Shown here: piece after piece, positions 7,877 to 15,990 of the stretch | Layout of the letters: each line of letters opens with the position of its first letter | Numbering within the stretch: position 1 is the stretch's first letter | NCBI RefSeq assembly: GCF_001411805.1 | Contig: NZ_CP007213.1 | Coordinates: 2,294,001-2,358,000 of the forward strand | Length of the DNA stretch: 64,000 nucleotides | Origin: Burkholderia plantarii | GTDB lineage: Bacteria > Pseudomonadota > Gammaproteobacteria > Burkholderiales > Burkholderiaceae | Reading direction: 5' to 3' | Notes under the pieces: generated by a model | The model's database searches: none | Told to the model about the DNA's origin: nothing | The model's input: only the letters and a program-made list of their open reading frames with translations | Program-made: the position numbers and the translations under genes

Positions 7877-8488
7877 CTAATCGTGATCGCCCGGCGATGC
7901 GAAGCCCGGCTGGCCGATCTGGCCCGGGGTTTGCGGCACGCGCCTGAAGCGGGACGTGTCATAGCCCATCGTGTCCAGTCTGGCCAGCAGTGACCGATAG
8001 GTGGCGTCGTCCATGGTCGGCTCGCGCGAGAAGATCCAGCCGAGCTGCTTGCCGGGATAGCCGAGGATCGTGTATCGATAATCCGGATCGACATAGAGCG
8101 TCAGTTGCCAGACGTAGATGGGCCAGAACAGCCGCACCCGCCAGACGCCGCCATCGCTGCCCGGCTTCACGGTGTCGAGAAATTGATGGCGTGTTTCAGG
8201 CTGGTCGAAGCCGCCTTTTCGTCCCGTGAACACGTCGTCGATGCGACCGTCCGCACGCAGCGTCCACTGCGCGCGGCTGCCGACGAAGCCGCGTTCCGCG
8301 AAGTACGGGATATGGGCGATCACGTACCAGCGGCCCATGTAGCGCGGCAGATCGACAGGCACGGTCGACAGCGGCACCGCCGCACGCGGGTTCGGGTTCG
8401 GCGGATCGTTCGAACAGCCCGCCGTGACGGCGAGGCCGACACCGATCACCAGCATGGCGACGATGCTGCGCGGCAAAAAGCGTTTCAC
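7877..8488 (-). CDS. blc: Bacterial lipocalin (Blc-like outer-membrane lipoprotein)
   Basis: This is a 203-residue lipocalin that binds fatty acids or lysophospholipids in envelope stress. The GTG at 8486-8488 is chosen because GAGG lies about 7 nt upstream and it gives a proper lipoprotein signal (MLVIGVGLAVTAGCS; lipobox TAGC). The lipocalin signature is RYMGRWYVIAHIPYFAERG. Further strands are RIDDVFTGRKGGFDQ, VRLFWPIYVWQLTLYVDPDY and the closing ILGYPGKQLGWIFSREP, followed by a helix with YRSLLARLDTMGYD. The position upstream of a fatty-acid methyltransferase on the same strand suggests a joint role in lipid maintenance. The 338-bp gap means co-transcription is not certain. Confidence 0.92.
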   Translation of the reverse strand: MKRFLPRSIVAMLVIGVGLAVTAGCSNDPPNPNPRAAVPLSTVPVDLPRYMGRWYVIAHIPYFAERGFVGSRAQWTLRADGRIDDVFTGRKGGFDQPETRHQFLDTVKPGSDGGVWRVRLFWPIYVWQLTLYVDPDYRYTILGYPGKQLGWIFSREPTMDDATYRSLLARLDTMGYDTSRFRRVPQTPGQIGQPGFASPGDHD

Positions 8489-9286
8489 GGCGAACCTCGC
8501 ATGTGGGTGGCGTGCTTCTTGAACGGGTAATGGGCAGCGCCCCCATGGGGCTCGCGTGAATGGCCGGGCGGCCCGGCCTGGCCCAGACAACGCGGAAGCC
8601 CGCGCGGCAGGCGGGTGCGGGCGTCGGCGCCGCGGGCGCGATCGCCAAGCCGGAGACGCCGGTCGGGCCGCGTGCGTCGGCGGCCAGCGCAGGGCAGCGC
8701 GGTTTCGCGGTCCCGCCCGGCGGCGGCGCCGGACAAGGCGATCGCCACGAACACGACGCCGGGCCTGGCCGTCCGGACGGAGGCAATCGTCCCGTCCTGG
8801 CGGGCGGGCGGCCGGTCCGGCCATGCCGCCGTGAACGGCACTGCCCGATCGATGAAAGCGAGCGGGACGATTTCGATCACAGCCATATGAGCTCCGCGAA
8901 GGCGATGACGACCATATACGGAGCCCGAAGTCCGGCGGATGCACGGCGGGCGCCGGCGCGCCACGCGGGCGAGGCGCGGCGCCGGCCGGCGGCGGCGCCC
9001 GCCTGCCGCGCTCGACGGCGATGCCGGCATGCGGCACGCCATGCACGCGGCCCGGATCGACCCCGAGCCTCGAGGGGGACCGCGCTTACGCGCCCGCACC
9101 GGCCCGGAACACCTGACACGTGAAACGGGTCACGCCAGGCGTGCCGGCCTCGCCGTTGACATTCGCCCTGATCGAACGATTTTTATTCACGGCTGCCACT
9201 TCAACCCACGCCGACCCATGGCGCGCGCCGCCGGGGCCCTTACCGAAACCGCCGGTAGCGGGCGAGCCCGCCGATGCCGGTTCCCG
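8489..9286. other. 798-bp region without a supported gene
   Basis: This region lies between the lipocalin start and the ohrR stop. Long frames exist on both strands, but they are arginine/alanine-rich shadows without recognisable domains. One minus-strand stretch beginning MAVIEIVPLAFIDRAV near 8885 is less biased, but matches nothing I know and soon becomes low-complexity. Regulatory sequence or a decayed gene is possible. Confidence 0.4.
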
Positions 9287-9763
9287 TCATTCCCGGCCGC
9301 CCGCGCGCACCGACCGGACCAGGTTGTCGCGCAGCGCGACCACCGCCTGCCGGGTCTGCTCGAACTGGTCCGGCGTCAGGCCGCAGGCCTCGACGGGGTT
9401 CACCTGCGCGAGTTCCTCGCGCAGCCGCCAGCCCTTCTTCGTCAAGGTGATCAACACCTGGCGCTCGTCGTGGGCGGCGCGCTGCCGCTGCAGATAGCCG
9501 AGCGCCTCGAGCTTCTTCAGGATCGGCGTGAGCGTGTTCGATTCGAGGAACAGCTTCTCGCCAAGACGGCCGACGGTGGGCGCCTGTTCCTCCGACACCG
9601 CCACCAGCGTGATGTACTGCGTATAGGTCAGGCCCAGTTCGTCGAGCAGCGGCTTGTAAGCCTTGCCGAACGCGAGATTCGCCGAATAGACGGCGAAGCA
9701 GAGGAAATCGCCGAGCCTCGGGGTGGCCGGGCCGGCCTGGGCAGCCTTGTCCTTGCGGTTCAT
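9287..9763 (-). CDS. ohrR: OhrR-type MarR-family organic-peroxide sensor repressor
   Basis: This is a 158-residue winged-helix repressor. The start at 9763 (MNRKDKAAQAG...) gives the usual MarR length; the open frame before it is not family-like. The N-terminus has the OhrR hallmark DFLCFAVYSANLAF with the peroxidatic Cys at position 22, and a second Cys at 127 (VEACGLT). From memory these are the two sensing cysteines, at the same numbers, in Xanthomonas OhrR. The DNA-binding part includes LGEKLFLESNTLTPILKKLE and the wing AAHDERQVLITLT. Oxidation by organic hydroperoxides would release DNA. No ohr peroxidase gene is adjacent in this window, which is unusual. A dyad upstream of the start is a candidate autoregulatory site. 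Confidence 0.9.
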   Translation of the reverse strand: MNRKDKAAQAGPATPRLGDFLCFAVYSANLAFGKAYKPLLDELGLTYTQYITLVAVSEEQAPTVGRLGEKLFLESNTLTPILKKLEALGYLQRQRAAHDERQVLITLTKKGWRLREELAQVNPVEACGLTPDQFEQTRQAVVALRDNLVRSVRAGGRE

Positions 9764-9808
9764 ATGCGTCCCTGTCGATGCGCGGAAGGTTGCGATCCGC
9801 GCATCATA

Positions 9809-9822
9809 TATCGGACCCGATA
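9809..9822. promoter_or_regulatory. Candidate OhrR/MarR operator dyad
   Basis: A perfect 6-bp inverted repeat, TATCGG-AC-CCGATA, lies 46 bp upstream of the ohrR start codon, in the divergent spacer shared with the GNAT gene. Position and symmetry fit a MarR-family operator. It does not match the AATT-rich consensus I remember for OhrR, so the assignment is tentative. Confidence 0.4.
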
Positions 9823-10011
9823 GGCTCGCCCCGCGAGCAGATCGGGAGCGACGGGAAAGCGCGGTCGCGGCGGGGGTGTTGCCGGCGCGGCCATCGTCGT
9901 CATTGCCGGCGGCGCCATGATTGGTTATAGATGACGGTTGGCCTGTCGGCACCGGACGGCGGCAGGCTGGCGCGACCGCGCCCTCCTTCGTCCGTTCGCG
10001 CCGTGCTTCCG

Positions 10012-10431
10012 ATGACCTATACCTTCACGCTGACCGATACCGCCGACGAGCGCATCCGCAAGCAGATCGCCGCGCCGCTCGTCGCTTACAACGACAGCCG
10101 CGCCGGCCCGAGCGGAAACCGGCCGCTCGTCGTGATGCTGCGCGACGCTGCCGGGGACGTGGTTGGCGGCCTGTGGGGCGCGACCGGCTACGGCTGGTTG
10201 TTCACGCAACTGCTGGTGGTGCCGGAAGCCGCGCGCGGCATGGGGGTGGGCACGCGCCTGATGCAACTGGCCGAGCAGGAGGCGCTTGCGCGCGGCTGCC
10301 ATGCCGCGTGGCTCGACACCTTCGAGTTCCAGGCGCGGCCGTTCTACGAGCGGCTCGGCTACAGCGGCTTCGCCGAGTTGCCCGACTACCCGCCCGGCTT
10401 CGCGCGCCTGTTCATGAAAAAGACCCTGTGA
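10012..10431 (+). CDS. GNAT-family N-acetyltransferase
   Basis: This is a 139-residue acetyl-CoA-dependent acyltransferase with unknown acceptor. I start at the ATG at 10012 (MTYTFTLTDTADERI...), because the frame upstream is Arg/Ala-rich and unlike the family. The acetyl-CoA-binding motif A is clear: LLVVPEAARGMGVGTRLMQ (Q/RxxGxG/A type), followed by AEQEALARGCHAAWLDTFEFQA and RPFYERLGYSGFAELPDYP, the usual motif B. It has the length and layout of the small single-domain members close to antibiotic or small-molecule acetyltransferases. It is divergent from ohrR. Its 3' end overlaps that of the opposing PAP2 gene by 20 bp. Confidence 0.88.
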   Translation: MTYTFTLTDTADERIRKQIAAPLVAYNDSRAGPSGNRPLVVMLRDAAGDVVGGLWGATGYGWLFTQLLVVPEAARGMGVGTRLMQLAEQEALARGCHAAWLDTFEFQARPFYERLGYSGFAELPDYPPGFARLFMKKTL

Positions 10432-11347
10432 CCCGCCGCGGCGCGGGCCGCCGCAGCCCGCTCACGCCGGCGATCACCGCCGCGCCGCAGGCCAGCCCGG
10501 CGAGCAGGTCCACCAGATAGTGGCCGCCCACGGTCAGCGTCGCCATGATCATCAGCGCGTTCAGCGCCAGCGCGAACGGGAACACCCCGCGCACCCGGCG
10601 CACCGCCCAGGCGAAGAACATCGCCAGCATGGTGTGGAACGACGGCATCGAGACGAGCCCCTGCACGGCGAACGGATCGACGGCCCGCAGCACGCCGAGC
10701 CGCAGCGGCTCGTAATGGCTCACGGTGGACGAGGTGCCGGGATCGGTCACGCCGTAGTAGAGGAACGCGCTCTCGGCCGGGAACGGGATCGAGATCAGCA
10801 TCAGCAGGATCGACGCGGCGACCAGCACCACCAGGAACTCGGCGATCGCCTCGACGCGACGCGCGACGGCCAGCACGAACGGAATCGCCAGCAACTGGAA
10901 ATAGGCGCTGAAGTAGGCCCAGCGCAGCACCGTCTGCAGCCGCGGATGCGCGCCGACCCAGCGGTACGCATGCGGCCAGTCGAAGCCGAGCGCGTGGTCG
11001 AGCCGCACCAGCAGGGCCGCGTTCGACGGCAGGCCGAGCCCGATGCCGATGTATTCGGCGATCGACACGGTCTGCGCCCAGACCACGATGGTGAGCAGGC
11101 AGAACACCGCCGCGGCCAGCTCGGCGCAGCGCAGCCGGTCGGCGACGCGCGCATAGCGGGCGATGCGGGACAGCGCGAGCAGCACGAGGCAGCAGGCCAG
11201 CGAGACCGTCACGATCTTCCAGAGCGAAACCGGCCAGCCGTGCAGGATCGAGAAGCCGCGCGCCCGCGCCCAGCGAAAATCGAATCCGATCGCCACCAGC
11301 GTCACGCCCCAGACGCCCGCGAAGGTCCCCACCGGCCGAAGTCTCAT
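10412..11347 (-). CDS. PAP2-superfamily integral membrane phosphatase
   Basis: This is a 311-residue membrane protein of the PAP2_3/inositolphosphotransferase-like branch, which cleaves or transfers lipid phosphates at the membrane. The start at 11347 (MRLRPVGTFAG...) has a GGGAG Shine-Dalgarno sequence. About seven hydrophobic segments are visible. The C-terminal active-site motifs are SMPSFHTMLAMFFAW (core PSFH) and GGHYLVDLLAG (core GGHYLVD), whose histidines form the phospho-transfer pair. The region before them, YYGVTDPGTSSTVSHYEPLR, resembles the loop that holds the PAP2 C1 motif in related proteins. It converges with and overlaps the GNAT gene. It is divergent from the DUF3348 operon, so the two may share a 200-bp promoter region. 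Confidence 0.87.
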   Translation of the reverse strand: MRLRPVGTFAGVWGVTLVAIGFDFRWARARGFSILHGWPVSLWKIVTVSLACCLVLLALSRIARYARVADRLRCAELAAAVFCLLTIVVWAQTVSIAEYIGIGLGLPSNAALLVRLDHALGFDWPHAYRWVGAHPRLQTVLRWAYFSAYFQLLAIPFVLAVARRVEAIAEFLVVLVAASILLMLISIPFPAESAFLYYGVTDPGTSSTVSHYEPLRLGVLRAVDPFAVQGLVSMPSFHTMLAMFFAWAVRRVRGVFPFALALNALMIMATLTVGGHYLVDLLAGLACGAAVIAGVSGLRRPAPRRVTGSFS

Positions 11348-11547
11348 CGTGCTCCCGATCTCCTGGTTGCGTCCGCCGAGTCTAGCAGCAAGCGGCGGCC
11401 TTCCGGCGGCCCGGCAACGGCCGCGCAGCCATGCCGGGCCGCCCGCGGCGGGCGCCGCCGGCGCCTCGTGACGGCATGCGATGCAGCAAAACCGCAAGCT
11501 CGCGCGCGCCGACGTGTAAACTGCTGCCTTTTTTCGTTTCCTGCCGC

Positions 11548-12447
11548 ATGCCGCCTTCCCCGCCGCGCACGCTTTCCGGTGCGCCCGCCCTCGTCCGTCT
11601 GCTGGCCAGCCTTGGCGACACCGGGCTGCCGCTCCCGGCCCAGGCCGCCCAGCAGCCGCTCGCCGACCGGCTCAGCCAATGGCTGAGCTGGACCGACGCG
11701 GTCACGCTGTCGTCGGTGCTCGGCGCGCCCGCCCCCGCCCCCGCCGGCGGCAGCGCACGCGCGCGCGACGACGAGGCGGCGCAGCGCTGCCGGAAGCTGC
11801 GCGCCACGCTGTCGGCGGCGATCGCCGGCGACCCCGTGCTGGCGCCCGCGCAGGCCGCACGGCGCGGCGCGGCGGCCGGCTTCGGCGCCCGGCGCGCGCA
11901 ACACCGGCCGGCGCCGGACACCCCCGCCACGGACGCCGATTTCGCGGTCTATCGCCAGAGCTACCTCGCGTTGCAACAGCTGATGGACAGCGATATCGGC
12001 GAGCTGCGCACGTTCCTGCGCGGCCGGCTCGTCGCGAGTTCGCCGGCCATGGCGCGGCTCGCCGTGCTCGACGCCGCGATGGAGCGCTCGCTCGCCACGC
12101 GCGAGCGCAGCCTGTTCGGCGCCGTGCCGGGCCGGCTCGCGGCGCGCTTCGAGCGCCTGCGCCGCGAGGCGCTGGCCAATCCGGCCATCCGGACTGATCA
12201 GGCCGATCAAAGCGGTCAAAGCGATCGAGCGGATCGGGTCGAGCCAGCATCGGCACGGACATCGGCAGCCGGACAGTCCGGCGCCGACAACGCGGACCAC
12301 GGCGGCCCGGCCGCGTCCGCCGGCGCGCCCGCGCCGCTCGCCTGGCTCGACACCTTCCGCAAGGATCTGCAGAGCGTCCTGCTCGCCGAACTGGAGGTTC
12401 GGTTCCAACCGGTGGAGGGGCTGCTCGCGGCCCTGCACGCCCGCTAA
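11548..12447 (+). CDS. DUF3348-family protein, first gene of a stator-like operon
   Basis: This 299-residue protein of unknown function has no signal peptide and no membrane segment, so it is predicted cytosolic. I start at the ATG at 11548 (MPPSPPRTLSGAPALVRLLASLG); the frame upstream is not family-like. The conserved part runs from RLSQWLSWTDAVTLS through FAVYRQSYLALQQLMD, IGELRTFLRGRLV and ARLAVLDAAMERSL to RFERLR. A low-complexity stretch at about residues 212-255 then contains a short DQADQSGQSDRADR repeat. The end, WLDTFRKDLQSVLLAELEVRFQPVEGLLAAL, is helical. The gene is 10 nt upstream of the DUF802 gene and heads four tightly packed genes. From memory this order recurs in Burkholderia and relatives, implying a shared machine. 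Confidence 0.8.
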   Translation: MPPSPPRTLSGAPALVRLLASLGDTGLPLPAQAAQQPLADRLSQWLSWTDAVTLSSVLGAPAPAPAGGSARARDDEAAQRCRKLRATLSAAIAGDPVLAPAQAARRGAAAGFGARRAQHRPAPDTPATDADFAVYRQSYLALQQLMDSDIGELRTFLRGRLVASSPAMARLAVLDAAMERSLATRERSLFGAVPGRLAARFERLRREALANPAIRTDQADQSGQSDRADRVEPASARTSAAGQSGADNADHGGPAASAGAPAPLAWLDTFRKDLQSVLLAELEVRFQPVEGLLAALHAR

Positions 12448-12457
12448 CGCAAACCCT

Positions 12458-15298
12458 ATGTCCAGACTTCGTATCGATCTCGTCGTGTTTCTCGCCGGCC
12501 TCGCCGTGGTGTGCTGGATCGGCGCCGGCTACCTTGCCACCAATCCGCTGGCGCTGGCCGTCACGGCCCTGATCGCGGCCTGCTACGCGGGTGGCGCGTT
12601 CGAACTGCACCGCTACCGGCAGGCCACCGCGAACCTCGCGCGCGCGCTCGCGCTGCCGGCCGCGCCGGCCTCGTCCGGCGCCTGGCTCGACGCGCTGCAC
12701 CCGAGCCTGCGCGGCGCCGTGCGCGCGCGCCTCGACGGCGAGCGCGCCGCGCTGCCCGGCCCCGCGCTGACGCCCTATCTGGTCGGCCTGCTGGTGCTGC
12801 TCGGCATGCTCGGCACGCTGCTCGGCATGGTGGCGACGCTGCGCGGCACCAGCGCGGCGCTCGACGGCGCCACCGGCCTCGACGCGATCCGCGTCGCGCT
12901 CTATGCGCCGATCCGCGGGCTCGGCTTCGCGTTCGGCACCTCGATCGCCGGCGTCGCGAGTTCCGCCATGCTCGGGCTGCTCTCGGCGCTGTGCCGCCGC
13001 GAGCGGCTGGAAGTCGCCCAGCGCCTGGACGCGCAGCTCGCCACCACGCTGCGTCCGTTCACGCAGGCGCAACAGCGCGAGGCCGGTTTCCTGATGATGC
13101 AGCGGCAGGCCGAGGCGCTGCCCACGCTGGTCGCGCGCCTGGAAACCCTGATCGCCGGCATCGAGCGCCAGAGCACGACGCTCGGCGAGCACCAGATGGC
13201 CGGCCAGCAGGCGTTCCTCGCCAGCGCCGAGGCCAGCTACACGCGCCTGGCCGCCACGCTCGGCGACGCCCTGACGGCGAGCGCCGAGCACAGCGCGCGC
13301 GCCGCCGGCGCGGCGATCGCGCCGGTGGTGGAGGCGGCCATGGCCGGTCTCGCGCGCGAAAGCGCCGCCCTGCACGGCTCGCTGACGCAGGCCGTGGAGC
13401 GCCAGCTCGACGGCCTCACCACCGGCTTCGAGTCCAACGCCACGCGCGTGGCCGGGATCTGGACCGAGGCGCTCGACGCGCAGCGCCGCTGGGGCGACAC
13501 GCTCGCGCACGACCTGCGCGGCGCGCTGGACGGTTTCAACAGCAGCTTCGAGGCACGCTCGACGGCCCTGCTGCGCGAGGTCGGCACGCAGCAGGCGACG
13601 GCCGCGGACGGCGTCTCGCAGGCGTGGCAGGCCGCGCTGGCGCGCCAGGAGCAGACCGGCGAGAAGCTGGCCGGCGAGCAGCGGCAGGCGCTCGCGGCCG
13701 CGGCCGACACCTTCGGGCGGCAGGCGGCCGGGCTGCTGCGCGAGCTGGGCACGGCGCAGGCCGACTGGCAGGCGCGGCTCGCCGAGCGCGACGACACGCG
13801 GCTCAAGGCCTGGACGGCCGAGCTCGCCGCGCTCGGCGCGGCGCTGCGCGGCGAATGGCATACGCTCAACGCACAGGCGGCGCAGCAGCAGCAGGCCGTC
13901 TGCGCGACGCTCGAACGGACCGCCGGCAGCCTCGTCGCGCAGGCCGAGACGCAGACCAGCCGCACGCTCGCCGAAATCGCGCGCGCCGCCACCACCACGT
14001 CCGCCGCGTGGCAGACGGCGAGCGCGCAGGCAGCCGAGCGGCAACAGGCGCTCGGCGAGGCGCTCGAACGGACCACGCACGGCATCGCGGCGCAGGCCGA
14101 GGCGCAGGCCGCGCGCACCATCGCCGAAATCAAGCGCGCGGCCGACACGGCGTCGGCCGCGTGGCTCGCGGCGAGTACGCAGGCGGCCGAGCGTCAGGAA
14201 GCCGTGTGCGACGCGCTCGCGAAGACCGCCGGCGAGATCGCCGCGCAAACCGAAGCGCAGGCCAGCGGCACCATCGCCGAGATCGCGCGCGCGGCGGAAG
14301 CCAATGCCTCGGCATGGAAGGCCGCTTCGACCGAAGCCGCCGAGCGCCAGCAAACCATCTGCGACGCGCTCGCGAAAACCGCCACCGAGATCGCCACGCA
14401 AACCGAAGCACACGCCAGCGGCACCATCGCCGAGATCGCGCGCGCGGCCGAAGCCAATGCCTCGGCATGGAAGGCCGCTTCGACCGAAGCCGCCGAGCGC
14501 CAGCAAACCATCTGCGACGCGCTCGCGAAGACCGCCGCCGAGATCGCCGCGCAAACCGAAGCACACGCCAGCGGCACCATCGCCGAGATCGCGCGCGCGG
14601 CCGAAGCCAATGCCTCGGCATGGAAAGCCGCATCGACCGAAGCCGCCGAGCGCCAGCAAACCATCTGCGACGCGCTCGCGAAAACCGCCACCGAGATCGC
14701 CGCCCACACCGAAACGCACGCGAACGGCACGATCGCCGAGATCGCGCGCCTGGCCGACGCGGCCGCCGACGCGCCGCGCGCCGCCGCGGAGATCGTCGGC
14801 GAGCTGCGCCGCAAGCTCTCCGAGAGCATGGTGCAGGACACCGCGATGCTCGAGGAGCGCGCGCGCCTGCTCTCGACCGTCGCCACGCTGCTCGACGCCG
14901 TCAGCCACGCGAGCACCGAGCAGCGCGACGCCATCGACGCGCTGGTGCAGACCTCGGCCGGCCTGATGGAGCGCGTGGGCACGCGCTTCGACGAGCAGGT
15001 CGCGGCCGGCGCGCAGGCGCTCGACGGCGTGGCCGCGCAGGTCACCGGCAGCGCGGTCGAGATGGCCAGCCTGGCCGATGCGTTCGGCCAGGCCGTGCAG
15101 CAGTTCGGCGCGACCAACGATCAGTTGATGACCCAACTCCAGCGCATCGAGGCGGCGCTCGACCAGTCGCTCGCGCGCAGTGACGAGCAGCTCGCCTACT
15201 ACGTCGCGCAGGCCAAGGACGTGATCGACCTGAGCCTGCTCTCGCAGAAGCAGATCGTCGACAACCTGCAGCGCATCGGCGGGACGAACGCGGCATGA
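12458..15298 (+). CDS. DUF802 protein: MotA/TolQ/ExbB-like membrane head with long repeat coiled coil
   Basis: A 946-residue protein with two parts. Residues 1-180 are membrane: a helical pair at about 7-50 and two helices at about 104-130 and 150-178. The motif LVLLGMLGTLLGMVATL matches the pore-helix signature of MotA/TolQ/ExbB proton-channel proteins (GLLGTVxGM), and FAFGTSIAGVASSAMLGLL fits the partner helix. From about 180 to 940 it is one Ala/Glu/Gln-rich coiled coil, including six 51-residue repeats. MotA-like head plus long cytoplasmic coil is the layout of ZorA in Zorya defence systems. Its stop codon overlaps the ATG of the OmpA-like gene (ATGA). I infer a proton-driven stator-like subunit; actual function is unknown. 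Confidence 0.82.
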   Translation: MSRLRIDLVVFLAGLAVVCWIGAGYLATNPLALAVTALIAACYAGGAFELHRYRQATANLARALALPAAPASSGAWLDALHPSLRGAVRARLDGERAALPGPALTPYLVGLLVLLGMLGTLLGMVATLRGTSAALDGATGLDAIRVALYAPIRGLGFAFGTSIAGVASSAMLGLLSALCRRERLEVAQRLDAQLATTLRPFTQAQQREAGFLMMQRQAEALPTLVARLETLIAGIERQSTTLGEHQMAGQQAFLASAEASYTRLAATLGDALTASAEHSARAAGAAIAPVVEAAMAGLARESAALHGSLTQAVERQLDGLTTGFESNATRVAGIWTEALDAQRRWGDTLAHDLRGALDGFNSSFEARSTALLREVGTQQATAADGVSQAWQAALARQEQTGEKLAGEQRQALAAAADTFGRQAAGLLRELGTAQADWQARLAERDDTRLKAWTAELAALGAALRGEWHTLNAQAAQQQQAVCATLERTAGSLVAQAETQTSRTLAEIARAATTTSAAWQTASAQAAERQQALGEALERTTHGIAAQAEAQAARTIAEIKRAADTASAAWLAASTQAAERQEAVCDALAKTAGEIAAQTEAQASGTIAEIARAAEANASAWKAASTEAAERQQTICDALAKTATEIATQTEAHASGTIAEIARAAEANASAWKAASTEAAERQQTICDALAKTAAEIAAQTEAHASGTIAEIARAAEANASAWKAASTEAAERQQTICDALAKTATEIAAHTETHANGTIAEIARLADAAADAPRAAAEIVGELRRKLSESMVQDTAMLEERARLLSTVATLLDAVSHASTEQRDAIDALVQTSAGLMERVGTRFDEQVAAGAQALDGVAAQVTGSAVEMASLADAFGQAVQQFGATNDQLMTQLQRIEAALDQSLARSDEQLAYYVAQAKDVIDLSLLSQKQIVDNLQRIGGTNAA
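13811..14763 (+). repeat. 153-bp tandem repeats inside the DUF802 gene
   Basis: Anchor words spaced exactly 153 bp apart occur at 13964, 14117, 14270, 14423, 14576 and 14729, with a diverged first unit from about 13811. Each unit encodes 51 residues built around TIAEIARAAEANASAWKAA and ERQQTICDALAKTA. The three central units (14270-14728) are almost identical at DNA level, pointing to recent expansion or homogenisation. 51 residues is compatible with a continuing coiled-coil phase. Confidence 0.93.
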
Positions 15299-15990
15299 AC
15301 GACGAGATCGAAGGCGGCGTGGAGCCGACCGCGCCCGTCTGGGCCGCGTTCGGCGACCTGATGGCGGCGCTGCTCGGCGCGTTCGTGCTGATCCTGGTCG
15401 GCGTGATCGGGCTGCAGCTCGAAGCCTCGTCGCGGCTCGCCGACGAGGTGAAGCAGCGGCAGCTCGAAACGCAGCGGCGCAAGACGCTCGAGCAGGCGCT
15501 GGCCGGCCCGCTCGCGGCAGGCCGCGTGACGCTGGTGGACGGCCGCATCGGCATCAGCGGCAACGTGCTGTTCGCCGTGAATTCCGACCAGTTGCAGCCG
15601 CAGGGCAGCGAGCTGCTGCGCAGCCTCGCCGGGCCGCTGAGCGCCTATCTGCGCGACCGCGACCAGATCCTGATGGTCAGCGGTTTCGCCGACGACCAGC
15701 AGGTCCACGCCGGCAACCATCGCTTCGCCGACAACTGGGAACTCTCGGCCGAACGCGCGCTGACGGTCACGCGCGCGTTCATCGATGCCGGCGTGCCCGC
15801 CGCGTCGGTGTTCGCGGCGGCGTTCGGCTCCGAACAGCCGGTCAGCTCGAACGCCGACGAGGCGGGCCGCGCGAGAAACCGCCGCGTGGAGATCGCCGCG
15901 GTGCCGCGCCCGACGAGTTCGGTGGCCGCCGCCGCGCAGGCTTCGGCCGCTTCGCGCCCCGCCGCCGCGACGGGCAACGCGCATGAGTGA
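15295..15990 (+). CDS. OmpA/MotB-like peptidoglycan-binding protein (ZorB-like)
   Basis: A 231-residue protein with one N-terminal membrane helix (about residues 16-40, WAAFGDLMAALLGAFVLILV), a short coiled linker and a periplasmic OmpA domain (about 85-215). The helix carries an Asp at position 21 within GDLMAALLGAF, the place where MotB, TolR and ZorB keep their proton-carrying Asp. OmpA features are SGNVLFAVNSDQL, VSGFADDQQ, NWELSAERALTVTRAFI, FGSEQP and the closing RNRRVEI, which binds peptidoglycan. The start overlaps the DUF802 stop by 4 nt and the stop overlaps the DUF2894 start by 8 nt, so translation is coupled. Together with DUF802 it would form a MotAB/ZorAB-type unit anchored to the cell wall. 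Confidence 0.88.
   Translation: MNDEIEGGVEPTAPVWAAFGDLMAALLGAFVLILVGVIGLQLEASSRLADEVKQRQLETQRRKTLEQALAGPLAAGRVTLVDGRIGISGNVLFAVNSDQLQPQGSELLRSLAGPLSAYLRDRDQILMVSGFADDQQVHAGNHRFADNWELSAERALTVTRAFIDAGVPAASVFAAAFGSEQPVSSNADEAGRARNRRVEIAAVPRPTSSVAAAAQASAASRPAAATGNAHE

Noticed and set aside
8489..9286. Minus-strand frame beginning MAVIEIVPLAFIDRAV as a gene
   Set aside because: It loses sensible composition after about 70 codons, has no family match that I recognise, and runs into the lipocalin start region.
13811..14763. The regular repeats as a CRISPR array
   Set aside because: The units are 153 bp, contiguous without unique spacers, in frame with a coiled-coil gene, and there are no cas genes.
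11702..15136. A 1,144-codon minus-strand frame opposite the DUF802 gene
   Set aside because: Low-complexity Gly/Arg/Leu repeats are the reverse of the 153-bp coding repeats. The plus-strand proteins have coherent membrane, coil and OmpA domains and coupled starts.
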